From NCBI GenBank assembly GCA_019243445.1, contig JAFAUH010000367.1, positions 1-64,000 on the forward strand: DNA of 64,000 bases, given 5' to 3'. This document shows, piece by piece, positions 28,641 through 37,206 of this stretch. Under the pieces are notes generated by a model that ran no database searches, was not told the origin of the DNA, and saw nothing but the letters and a program-made list of their open reading frames with translations. Each line of letters begins with the position of its first letter. Positions within the stretch are counted from its first letter, which is position 1. Both the position numbers and the translations under genes were made by a program. Source of the stretch: Streptomycetaceae bacterium (lineage in GTDB: Bacteria; Actinomycetota; Actinomycetes; Streptomycetales; Streptomycetaceae).

Positions 28641-31600
28641 ATGATCACACTGCATGCGATCTCCGCGGGCAGCGGCATCGACTACCTCATGCGCACCGTC
28701 GCCAGCGGCGACAAAGAGATCAAAACCAAGGACCTCAACGCCTACTGGTCATCCGGCGGTGACACCCCCGGCGAGTGGATCGGCCGCCAGGCCGCCGCGC
28801 TCGGACTGTCCGGCCAGGTCACCCAGGAAGCCGCCGATGCGATCTTTAAAGACGGCATCGACCCAGCCACCGGCAAGCCGCTGGGCATGCGGTGGAAGCA
28901 GTACCCCAGTGCGGATGAGCGGTATGAGGCCATGTTGGCGCGCGAGCCGCATGCCACCGAGGCCCGCAAGATCGAGCTCCGCAAGAAGGCTGACAAGTTG
29001 GGCCAGCAGACCGCCCGTGCCGGATGGGAGAGCGTCTTTTCCCCCGTCAAGTCGTGGTCGATCCTGTGGGGTGTCAGCAATGACGAGATGCGGGCCCGCC
29101 TGGAAGAGGCCGAGAAAGCCGCGTTCGAGAAGGTGTGGACCCGCATCGAGCGCGAGGCCGCATGGACCCGCAACGGGCCCCGCGGTGGACAGGTCCAGGT
29201 CGAGGCTGAGGGGCTGATGGCAGCCGCGTTCATCCACCGGTCCAGCCGTGCAGGTGACCCCGACTTTCACCGGCACGTCGCCATCAGCACCAAGGTGCAG
29301 GACAAAGAGGGCCGGTGGCTCGCCCTGGATGCCCGCCCACTGCACCGCATCACCGTGGCACTCAGCGAGATGTACACCACCGAGCTTGAGCGCGAGATGT
29401 GGCAGCGGTTCGGCATCCTCGCCGCCCCGCGCGAGGACAGCATCCGGCCTGACAAGCGCCCGATTCGCGAATTCCTCAGCGTGTCCGCCCCGGTGGTCTC
29501 CCTGTTCTCCCAGCGCCGCCGACAGACCGAGCGCGAGCTCAAGCGCATGGTGACCGACTTCCGCGAGCGCGAGGGACGCGAGCCATCCCGGGCCGAACAA
29601 TACGAACTCGCCCAAGCCGCCGCGCTCACCGCCCGCCCAGACAAGCGCCCCAAGAACGTGGGTGCCGAGCGCCGCCAGTGGCGCCGCCGCGCATGGCAGG
29701 CCGGCGTGCGCTTTCCCGGGCAGTGGGTCAAGCAGGCCCAGACCGCCAGCCGTACTGCACTCGCCGAACGCCCGGAAGTGCCGCCGCTTCAGGACGTGGC
29801 CGCCGCCGTACTGGCCACACTGGAGAGCGAACGCGAGACCTGGACCCGCTCCAACGCCGAGGCAGAGACCTACCGTCAGCTCACCGCAGCCGGATGGCAC
29901 CTCGCGGCCGGCGACCGGTTCGATGTCCTCGTTGCCCAGGTCACCGACCACGTGCTGAGCCCGGAAAAGTGCGAACTCCAAAGCCCGCCGGAAGTGCTCA
30001 CCATCCCCTCGCGCTACCTGCGCCAGGACGGATCGCCCATCTTTGTACAGGTCGGCAGCGCCCGCTACACCTCCCACCGCATCAAGGGATGGGAGGCCGA
30101 TTTGGTCGAGGCCGCCACCCGCCCGGCCCCCGTACGGCTGCTCACGCCCGAGCAGATCGACGCCGCGCTAGCCGCCGGAGACGCCGAACGCGGCTTCATC
30201 CCGACCGACGAACAGCGGGCCGTCGTCCACGGCGTGTTCACCCGCGACGTGCGCGCAACGGCCATCATCGGCCCGGCAGGCACCGGCAAGACCACGATCA
30301 TGCGTCTGGTCAAGGAGGTGACCGACGCCCACGGCATCGAGGTGTTGGGGCTCGCCGGCGGTCAGCTCCAGGCCGACCAGCTCGCCGAAGCTGCAGGCAT
30401 CAGGGCCGAGAACATCGCCCGATGGCGGACCATGTCCGAGCAGTACGGCCGCGGGCAAGCACGGTGGACCCTGCGCCCGGACACCATCGTGATCGTGGAC
30501 GAGGCCGGGCAGGCATCCACCCCCGACCTGCACGCCATCCTCACCCAGGTGGAGGGCGCCGGCGGCCGACTGCTGCCCGTCGGCGACCCGCGGCAGCTCG
30601 GTTCCCCCGGAGTCGGCGGCGCCCTTGCACTGCTGGAGTCCGACAGCGAGGCCCTGCACCTGTCCGAGGTAAGGCGGTTCCGCTCCGCCGACGGCGACCT
30701 ACGACAGTGGGAGATCGACGCCGCAAACGCGCTCGCCCGAGGCGACGCCGAAGCATCCTGGGAGGCGTACAACTCCCGCGGCCGCATCCACGTGGGCACG
30801 CTCGATGAGATGCTGAACGCCGCCTACGAGGCATGGCAGCGCGACACTGCCGACGGCTTGACCAGCATTCTGATCGCCCCGACGAACGCGATCGCCGCCC
30901 AACTCTCCGACCGCGCGAGGGACGACCGCATCGCCGCCGGCATCGTGGACGACACCCGCACCGTCACCCTCGCCGACGGCAACAAGGCCGGCGCCGGAGA
31001 CCAGATCGTCACCCGCGCCAACAACCGAGACATCCGGTGCGAGAACAACACCCGCCTGTGGGTCCGCAACGGCGACATCTGGACCGTGCGCGACGTGCGC
31101 CGCGACGGCTCCCTATTGGTTGAGCACGCCGCCACCGGCGGCCACGCCATTCTCCCCGCCGACTACGTCACGAACGGTGGCGTCGAACTCGGCTACGCCA
31201 TCACCAAAGACCGCGCGCAAGGGGTCACGGTGCAGACCGGGCACGGCCTTCTTGTGCCCGGCATGGACGCCAACAGCGCCTATCCCACGCTCACCCGCGG
31301 CACCTACACCAACCACGCCTACCTGTCGAACGAGTCCCAGACCATCGACCTGGAGACCGGCGAACCGGGCCGTGCGCTCACCGGCCGACAGGCGTGGGCC
31401 GGCATCGTCGCCCGCGACGGCACCCAGCTTTCCGCCACCGCCACCCAGCGGAAACTGTGGGACGAGGCCGACGCCATCCGCACCCACGCGCACCGGTTGC
31501 GGTACGTCCTGGACGAGCTCGCCAGCGTCGCCTGCCGCGATGCCCTCGCCGAACTCATCGGCGCCAAGCTCGCAGACGCCCTGTACACTTCGCCCGCGTG

Positions 31601-33656
31601 GCCCGCCCTGCGGGCTCAGCTCACCCGGCTCGCGGACGACGGATACGACACCGACCGCCTCGCAGTCGCCGCCGACGCGATGCGCGACTGGACAGCCGTA
31701 CGCGACTACGCGGCCATCCTTCATTCCCGCATCCGAGTTCTGGTCGACAGTGACGGCGACAGTTTCCAGCTCGCCGAGGACGCCGACCGTCCAGCCAGTG
31801 CACCGACCTACATCACTGACCCGGTCGCCACCGGAAGCGACGTACTCAAGGCCATGGGCCTGTCCCTCCCGGAGACCCAGGCCGACGAGACAGATGACCG
31901 GTTCGCGTTCGCACACACCCTTGCCCGCGCGACCCGCGAGCGCGCCGACCGCCTCGCAGGCCAGGCCCAAGACGACGCAAGGGCCGGCCACGGGTGGGCA
32001 GCTGCCTACGGCCCAGAGCCCGAAACGCTCGCCGATGCGGTTGCCTGGCGCGACCGGATCGCCGCCGCAGCCGCGTTCCGCGACCTCGCCGACTACACCG
32101 GAGCCGACCCCACCGGCCCCGCACCGACCGAGGACGAACCCGAATTGCGCGGACTGTGGCGAGCCGCCCAACAACTCCCGGACGACGCCACCGCCTACAC
32201 AAACGCCCTCGCACTGGTTGCCTCCGGCGCCACCTGGCTGGACGCCGTCGGCACCCCACCACCCCCCGGTGACCCGGCACGGCCCGCGTGGGTCCGCGCA
32301 GTCGCCGCCGTCGCCGACTACCGCAGGTTGTGGGAGTACGGGCACGAGACCGCCGCCATCGGCGACCGCCCCACCGAGCCGGTGCAGCGCGCCGACTACG
32401 ACAACACTAAGCGCGCATTGGACGCGCACCGATGGGTGCGCCAACACCCCAAACTTGCCGACGCGGACGCCGACACTCTCGCCGTGCTCATCGCCCGCGG
32501 GCACGTCGGCGAGGCCATCGCCGAGCAGGCCGCCGCCGCCATCGCCGCCCACGACGCCGCCATTCGCGCCCAAGTGGCCGCCGAGCAGGCCGCCGAAGAC
32601 GCCGCCAACCGAGTTGCCGCCGCACGCGAGCAAGCCGCCGCCGAACAGGCCGCCGGCCAGGCCCAGGCCGCGGCCGAGCTCACCGCAGCAGCCGAACGCG
32701 CCCGCATCGAAGCCCAGCAGGCCCGCACCCAGGTCGAAGCGACACGGGCCGAGGTGGAGGCCACCGCCCCCGCCGCGCTCGCCGCCCGCGAGGACATGCG
32801 CCGCGCCGAGGACGCCCGCCGCATCCTCGCCCACCGCACCCTCAACCCTGAACCGGACGCCCCAAACGACGGTCCGGAGCAAGGTCCCCGCGCGTGGGAA
32901 CAGCGCCCGCACGGCGACCTCACCGACCGCGAGTTGGTCACCGCCGCAGGCCGCGCCGTCGCCGCCGCCGTCGAGATCGAGAAGGCCGCCGAGGCCCAAA
33001 GCGCCGCCCAGGCCGCCGAGGTGGCCGCTGAGCTGCGCGATCACGCCGCCGAACTGCGGACTGAGTCCCGCACCCGCGCGGTGATGGAACCCGAGCAGCG
33101 CGAGGCCGAGACCCGCGAACGTGCCACCCACCGCAACCGCACCGCCGCGCGGCTGGACCGCTTGTACGCCGACCGCACCGGCCCCGAGGCCCTGCACGCC
33201 GCCCGCGGCCGCAGCAAGCACACCACACCGGACGCCCCAGAGACGACCGGCCGTCACCGCACCAGCGACGCACAGCAGCAGGCCAAACCCACGGCCGATG
33301 CTCCCGCACGCCAGCGCAAGCGCACCGAGACCCCGCAGCCGGCGAAGCCGCCGCGCAACCGCACCGCCGCGCGGTTGGACCGCCTGTACGCCGACCGCAC
33401 CGGGCCGGATGCCCTGCGCGAGGACCGGCGCCGCAGCCAACCGGCGCCGCAGAACCGGCCTACCCCCGAGAGCAAGCCCACCGCGTCGACCCCGGAGCAC
33501 AAACCGGCACCGAAGAAGCGCCGCAGTGTGGCCAAGCGTCTGGACGAGCTGTACGAGCGCGACGCACGCGGCTCCAAGGACGACCCGAAGGCCCCGGGCA
33601 AGGACCGCCGGCGCCGCCAGCCGCCGCCGCGCCGCCCCGGCGGACCGAGCATCTAA
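28641..33656 (+). CDS. MobF-type relaxase/helicase (TraA-like)
   Basis: 1671 residues from ATG 28641. The N-terminal TrwC-type relaxase domain has Tyr15 in SGIDYLM (and Tyr35 in NAYW) as nicking tyrosine candidates, FSPVKSWSILWG, and the metal-binding His set IHRSSR...DPDFHRHVAIS near residues 197-213. A RecD-like helicase follows: Walker A GPAGTGKTT near 544-552, Walker B IVIVDEAGQ, and later YAITKDRAQGVTV. From about 1250 it is an Ala/Glu coiled coil and a basic tail with three RTAARLDRLYADRTGP-like repeats. It would nick oriT, stay bound to the 5' end and unwind the strand for transfer. Confidence 0.9.
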   Translation: MITLHAISAGSGIDYLMRTVASGDKEIKTKDLNAYWSSGGDTPGEWIGRQAAALGLSGQVTQEAADAIFKDGIDPATGKPLGMRWKQYPSADERYEAMLAREPHATEARKIELRKKADKLGQQTARAGWESVFSPVKSWSILWGVSNDEMRARLEEAEKAAFEKVWTRIEREAAWTRNGPRGGQVQVEAEGLMAAAFIHRSSRAGDPDFHRHVAISTKVQDKEGRWLALDARPLHRITVALSEMYTTELEREMWQRFGILAAPREDSIRPDKRPIREFLSVSAPVVSLFSQRRRQTERELKRMVTDFREREGREPSRAEQYELAQAAALTARPDKRPKNVGAERRQWRRRAWQAGVRFPGQWVKQAQTASRTALAERPEVPPLQDVAAAVLATLESERETWTRSNAEAETYRQLTAAGWHLAAGDRFDVLVAQVTDHVLSPEKCELQSPPEVLTIPSRYLRQDGSPIFVQVGSARYTSHRIKGWEADLVEAATRPAPVRLLTPEQIDAALAAGDAERGFIPTDEQRAVVHGVFTRDVRATAIIGPAGTGKTTIMRLVKEVTDAHGIEVLGLAGGQLQADQLAEAAGIRAENIARWRTMSEQYGRGQARWTLRPDTIVIVDEAGQASTPDLHAILTQVEGAGGRLLPVGDPRQLGSPGVGGALALLESDSEALHLSEVRRFRSADGDLRQWEIDAANALARGDAEASWEAYNSRGRIHVGTLDEMLNAAYEAWQRDTADGLTSILIAPTNAIAAQLSDRARDDRIAAGIVDDTRTVTLADGNKAGAGDQIVTRANNRDIRCENNTRLWVRNGDIWTVRDVRRDGSLLVEHAATGGHAILPADYVTNGGVELGYAITKDRAQGVTVQTGHGLLVPGMDANSAYPTLTRGTYTNHAYLSNESQTIDLETGEPGRALTGRQAWAGIVARDGTQLSATATQRKLWDEADAIRTHAHRLRYVLDELASVACRDALAELIGAKLADALYTSPAWPALRAQLTRLADDGYDTDRLAVAADAMRDWTAVRDYAAILHSRIRVLVDSDGDSFQLAEDADRPASAPTYITDPVATGSDVLKAMGLSLPETQADETDDRFAFAHTLARATRERADRLAGQAQDDARAGHGWAAAYGPEPETLADAVAWRDRIAAAAAFRDLADYTGADPTGPAPTEDEPELRGLWRAAQQLPDDATAYTNALALVASGATWLDAVGTPPPPGDPARPAWVRAVAAVADYRRLWEYGHETAAIGDRPTEPVQRADYDNTKRALDAHRWVRQHPKLADADADTLAVLIARGHVGEAIAEQAAAAIAAHDAAIRAQVAAEQAAEDAANRVAAAREQAAAEQAAGQAQAAAELTAAAERARIEAQQARTQVEATRAEVEATAPAALAAREDMRRAEDARRILAHRTLNPEPDAPNDGPEQGPRAWEQRPHGDLTDRELVTAAGRAVAAAVEIEKAAEAQSAAQAAEVAAELRDHAAELRTESRTRAVMEPEQREAETRERATHRNRTAARLDRLYADRTGPEALHAARGRSKHTTPDAPETTGRHRTSDAQQQAKPTADAPARQRKRTETPQPAKPPRNRTAARLDRLYADRTGPDALREDRRRSQPAPQNRPTPESKPTASTPEHKPAPKKRRSVAKRLDELYERDARGSKDDPKAPGKDRRRRQPPPRRPGGPSI

Positions 33657-33681
33657 CCCGCGCCAGAGAGGACCGCCGACG

Positions 33682-33823
33682 GTGTTCTACAACCCGCCGC
33701 ACCGCACCAAATCAGCCCCCCAGTTGGGAGCGGTGGGCCCAGGCCGGGCCGTTTGGCCCCTGGGCCACCGATGAGGACCAGGCCGAGGCCGAGCACGACC
33801 GCGAGGAGAACACCGCCGCATAG
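33682..33823 (+). pseudogene. small gene with +1 frameshift in a C6 run
   Basis: GTG 33682 follows GAGAGGA and encodes VFYNPPHRTKSAP; after the CCCCCC at 33716-33721 the good coding frame is one base ahead (SWERWAQAGPFGPWATDEDQ, then an acidic tail to TAG 33821-33823). In the original frame the protein ends at 33774 with no sense. It is either a real frameshift mutation, a sequencing error in a homopolymer, or a programmed slip. A 46-residue acidic protein would result. Confidence 0.5.
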
Positions 33824-33908
33824 CCGGTGACCCCCGCCACCATGTGGAAGACGGCGAAGGCCAACCGGCCCGCCGAGTACCCGACAACCCGCAAGGAGAA
33901 TCCACCGT

Positions 33909-34493
33909 ATGACCACCGACCCGCGCGGACGCCGCGACGGACGCGAGCCCCTGGCGTCCGCCGAGCAGCTGAACCAGGCGATTTCCGCACTCGGCATCGA
34001 CGGGGGAGACGGGCCGCCGATGCCTCGCGCGAAAGCCCTTGGCGTGCTGCTGTTCTGCGTCGAGATGCTGTGCATGTTCGACGGTGACCGACTCGACGCC
34101 GCCGAAATCCGCGCCGGCTACCTCAACATGGCGCTGATGGCCGGCATGGTGATCAGCGACGAGCAGATGCCCGCCGGCACCGTCTTCCCCGCCTGCGAAG
34201 TCACCGCGGAACTCTACGACGAGGTCTCGTTCGTCTTCGGCCGCATGATCGAACACCGGCTCACCTCCACCCTGCTCGACCTCGAAGAGATGGCACCACC
34301 AGCCGAGCCTGGCGTGATCAGCATCGGTCAGCCACTGGTGTCGTGGCTGCGCGCCGTCTGCGCCATCGCCCCGCTCGTCAACGCCGGTGAAGCCCCCCGC
34401 ACCGACATCCTGAAGGCCGCGAAGACCGCGAAGAAACACGCCGCAGAGGCCCGGCAGCACCTCGCCCACCTGATCAAGGCCGCCTCGGGCTGA
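33909..34493 (+). CDS. hypothetical protein downstream of relaxase
   Basis: 194 residues from ATG 33909 (AAGGAG 9 bp upstream). Helical: AEQLNQAISALGIDGG, AKALGVLLFCVEMLCMFDGDRL, AAEIRAGYLNMALMAGMVISDEQ, YDEVSFVFGRMIEH, and a charged final helix (DILKAAKTAKKHAAEARQHL). It has moderately hydrophobic helices but no certain membrane segment. No family recognised. Co-directional with the relaxase. Confidence 0.55.
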   Translation: MTTDPRGRRDGREPLASAEQLNQAISALGIDGGDGPPMPRAKALGVLLFCVEMLCMFDGDRLDAAEIRAGYLNMALMAGMVISDEQMPAGTVFPACEVTAELYDEVSFVFGRMIEHRLTSTLLDLEEMAPPAEPGVISIGQPLVSWLRAVCAIAPLVNAGEAPRTDILKAAKTAKKHAAEARQHLAHLIKAASG

Positions 34494-34522
34494 ACGTGAC
34501 GTTCAGCGTGCTCGCCGAGGCG
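34481..34522 (+). terminator. two-level hairpin over the stop codon
   Basis: Outer arms CGCCTCGG (34481-34488) and CCGAGGCG (34515-34522) enclose GCTGAACGT/ACGTTCAGC (34489-34507). The stop codon of the preceding gene is inside the stem. Confidence 0.55.
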
Positions 34523-34615
34523 GAGGCACGGCCAAAGAGCATCACGCACCCGCGCCAAGCGGGGCGGCCGACAACGACAAACTAAGCTAACTGAGTTCTG
34601 GGGAAGGAGACAGCT

Positions 34616-34807
34616 GTGAACGAGCGCTCCATCGCACGCGGTGTCGAGAAGGGGATCCGTAGGGCTCAGCGCCAGCGCGAGCGGCCATCCTTGAGGCAGT
34701 ACAAGGGTTGGCGGTTCCCCCTGGCATTGATCCTGCGGTACCCGAAGGTGACCGGCGGTCTCGGCATCGTGTTCCTGGTTGTGCTGGCCAAGTACGGGAA
34801 GTCGTGA
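34616..34807 (+). CDS. small single-span membrane protein
   Basis: 63 residues from GTG 34616, after AAGGAGA. Basic N-terminus (NERSIARGVEKGIRRAQRQR) then hydrophobic YPKVTGGLGIVFLVVLAKYG. Topology would be N-in with one span. Followed by a bidirectional hairpin. Could assist the transfer apparatus; unknown. Confidence 0.5.
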   Translation: MNERSIARGVEKGIRRAQRQRERPSLRQYKGWRFPLALILRYPKVTGGLGIVFLVVLAKYGKS

Positions 34808-34874
34808 CAGCACCGGCCGCTTCGGGGGGCATACGACGCGCCGCCCGACGAGGAGGACAACGGGCCGGATAGCC

Positions 34875-34914
34875 GTGTGGCCACCACCCCCAAAGGCGGG
34901 GATAGTGGCCACAC
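34875..34914. terminator. bidirectional hairpin terminator
   Basis: GTGTGGCCAC (34875-34884) and GTGGCCACAC (34905-34914) with an inner CCCC/GGGG pairing, between convergent genes. Confidence 0.6.
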
Positions 34915-34929
34915 AAAGAAGAGACAGGT

Positions 34930-35460
34930 TCAGCGGCGGGCCATGATCGTGGTCTGCACGGCTTTGAGCGCGTATTCACTCGGTCGCGTGTGCGCGCCCC
35001 GCCGGCAGTCCCGGCCGGCGTCGCCCAACGCAGTGATCATGCGTCGGTAGAAGTCTTCCAAATCGCTGTGCCAGCGGCCCGCGTAGCCGGGAGTCGGCGG
35101 GTTGTAGGCATCCAGGCGGCCGAAGGCGATGGCCGCCAGGTCACAGGCCAGGCCCTGATGCTGCTGCCAGCACGCCGGGATGATCTGCTCTTCCTGCCAT
35201 CCGTAGGAGTAGTTGAGCCACATCACCACGTCATCCAGCCAGCCGAACACCGCGTCGGCGAACTCACTGTCGCCCAATGCGGGAAGGTTCCACGGCCGAG
35301 TGACGTTCTCCTCGGTCACCTCGCCGGTGGCCAGGTCAACCCGCTCACCATCCGCGCCCTCTTCTTCATCCTCTTCCGCTTCCTCCGCCTCGATCAGCGC
35401 GAGCTGCTTTGCGACCAGCTCGGGCAGCTCGGGCCACGGCCAGATATCACGGTCACTCAT
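34930..35460 (-). CDS. hypothetical protein of transfer operon (DUF4913-like?)
   Basis: 176 residues from ATG 35460; its start overlaps the end of the coupling-protein gene. Acidic N-terminus (EAEEAEEDEEEGADGE), then NLPALGDSEFADAVFGWLDDVVMWLNYSYGWQEE, WHSDLEDFYRRMITALGD and a basic end. The Trp-rich middle recalls DUF4913 proteins (short domain, often in actinobacterial transfer clusters), but I am unsure. The acidic tail may contact the ATPase. Confidence 0.5.
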   Translation of the reverse strand: MSDRDIWPWPELPELVAKQLALIEAEEAEEDEEEGADGERVDLATGEVTEENVTRPWNLPALGDSEFADAVFGWLDDVVMWLNYSYGWQEEQIIPACWQQHQGLACDLAAIAFGRLDAYNPPTPGYAGRWHSDLEDFYRRMITALGDAGRDCRRGAHTRPSEYALKAVQTTIMARR

Positions 35461-36953
35461 CAGCTTTCATCCTTCGTCATATCCATCCCGTTCGCGCCGT
35501 TCACAGACCGCCAGGCGGCCGCGTTCTGCTCCAAGAACCGCCGACGCTCGGCTGTCGCTCGGGCCCGCGCCGCGTCCGCCATGTCCCGTACCTGCTGGAT
35601 CTCATCCTCGATCTGCGACCAATCCTCACCCTCGGACAACTTGGGCAGTCGGGTCAGAACCGGGGGCAGGTTGCCCGCCAGCAACAAAGCTTCACCCTTG
35701 TCCGTGTCGAGCTGTGCAATCTCATGCGCCCGTAGAACCGGTTGCCACTCCTCAGTCACTGACCGGGAGGGGCCGCTGTTGCGCTGCCCGGACGAGGCCG
35801 TCGTACGGAAGACCCGGACTTCACCGCACCGCTTCGACAATTTGGCCAACCAGTCTTGATCCCCGACGCCGCCGAAGACCAACGTGTTGTTCGTGAACGA
35901 GGCGAGTTCATCCGCAGCCGCCTTGCCGAACCGTGCCTCTGCGGACGCCCAGCCCTGGACGAGGTACACCACCAGCAGGCCACGACCGCGGCCATCCGCC
36001 ACGCGCTGACGCAGGCTCGGCAACGGCGAAATGTTCGGCGCCTCATCCAGCGCCGCGAGGACGGGCGGATCCAGCCGCCGCGCCGGCTTGGTGTACGCGA
36101 GCCGTTCGGCCCGGTCGAGGATGTCCTCAGTCATGGCCGTGATCAACGGTGAGACGGACGAGTACGGCGAATCCTTGCCCAGCAGGTAGATGGTGCCGCG
36201 CGCATCCAACAGGCTCTCGATATCGGTAACGCGGTCCGGTTTGACGTCGATGGCGTCAACCACGGCCTCGTGTTTGAAGCACGCGAGCGCGCGTCGGAGT
36301 GTCGATTTGGTGTTTCCCACGGTCCGCTCATCACCGGTGATGGCCGTCATCAGCATGTCGGCCCAGCCGGGTCCGGCGCCCGGATGGTGGTCGAGAATCG
36401 CCCGGGGTGCAGGGTCGTCGAACCGGCTCGCCCACCGCAGCACCCAGCGGAACGGTGCCCCATCCAGCGCTGCCGCGTGCAGCAGACAGGCCAGCAGGTC
36501 GCCCGCCTGGCCGCGGTAAAACGAAGCTCCCTCATCGCCGCTGCGGTGCTGACCGCCGCTGGCACCCGAGACGAACGCCGCCGCTCGCAGGTCCGCAATC
36601 TGTGTGTCTTCCGCCCCGTACACCGGATTCCACCGCAGCGGCTCCACTCCGGGGCAGACCCCTTGCGGGTCGATGGAGACCACCGGACCGCGGCGGACGC
36701 GGGCCCCATAGGTCCACTCAACCGTGTCCGGTTTCGTCGACGTGGCCAGCACCCCGCCGGGAAAATCCCGGATGACACGGGCCATGAACCGGAACGTCTT
36801 CCCCGAGCCCATCGGGCCGATTACCCGCAGAGCCTGGTCATAGGGCGAGTACAGCGGCAGGTCCATGGTCGGCCGCAGCGGATGCCCCAGGTAGTACCCG
36901 AACTCCTCCGGCTGCAGCTCGACGCCGCCCGCAGAGATGGTGTCAACGGCCAC
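35460..36953 (-). CDS. type IV coupling ATPase (VirD4/TraG/TraD-like)
   Basis: 497 residues from ATG 36953. Walker A GPMGSGKT near residues 46-53, DPQGVCPGVEPLRWNPV in place of the usual Dp.Ge, Walker B VLAALDEAPNI near 300, then LVVYLVQGWASAEARFG and LVFGGVGDQDWLAKLSKRCG, typical of the TraG/TraD C-terminal motor motifs. The N-terminal membrane anchor normally present is missing; the small membrane protein at 36943-37206, overlapping its start, may supply it. It would hand the relaxase-DNA complex to the secretion channel. Confidence 0.85.
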   Translation of the reverse strand: MAVDTISAGGVELQPEEFGYYLGHPLRPTMDLPLYSPYDQALRVIGPMGSGKTFRFMARVIRDFPGGVLATSTKPDTVEWTYGARVRRGPVVSIDPQGVCPGVEPLRWNPVYGAEDTQIADLRAAAFVSGASGGQHRSGDEGASFYRGQAGDLLACLLHAAALDGAPFRWVLRWASRFDDPAPRAILDHHPGAGPGWADMLMTAITGDERTVGNTKSTLRRALACFKHEAVVDAIDVKPDRVTDIESLLDARGTIYLLGKDSPYSSVSPLITAMTEDILDRAERLAYTKPARRLDPPVLAALDEAPNISPLPSLRQRVADGRGRGLLVVYLVQGWASAEARFGKAAADELASFTNNTLVFGGVGDQDWLAKLSKRCGEVRVFRTTASSGQRNSGPSRSVTEEWQPVLRAHEIAQLDTDKGEALLLAGNLPPVLTRLPKLSEGEDWSQIEDEIQQVRDMADAARARATAERRRFLEQNAAAWRSVNGANGMDMTKDES

Positions 36954-37206
36954 GACTCAGCAGCCCCTTTCGCGGTACTTCGGTGATCCGCGGTTGCGGA
37001 AGGCCCGGCCGCACCTGGTCGCCCTTGCGCCGGACCGCCTCCGCCGACAGGCGCTCGCGCAGCTGCCGAGGCGAGGCGAACCCGCCGGCCGGGTCGTCGG
37101 CAGGCCGCGACCCGGCCCGCGGAGCCTTGGCGAACGTGCCGCGTACGTACCCGGCGATGCACGCGCCGAGCACCGCGAGCAGGAACAACCCGATACCCGA
37201 GATCAT
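36943..37206 (-). CDS. small membrane protein, possible anchor of coupling ATPase
   Basis: 87 residues from ATG 37206. One N-terminal span (ISGIGLFLLAVLGACIAGYVRG), then a basic cytoplasmic tail with SPRQLRERLSAEAVRRKGDQV. It overlaps both the upstream ATPase gene end (4 bp) and the coupling-protein start (11 bp). The split of anchor and motor into two genes is inference from this order. Confidence 0.6.
   Translation of the reverse strand: MISGIGLFLLAVLGACIAGYVRGTFAKAPRAGSRPADDPAGGFASPRQLRERLSAEAVRRKGDQVRPGLPQPRITEVPRKGLLSRGR

Noticed and set aside
31113-33500. 795-codon open frame on the minus strand
   Set aside because: Shadow of the relaxase C-terminal half; Gly/Val/Leu-rich composition typical of antisense high-GC frames.
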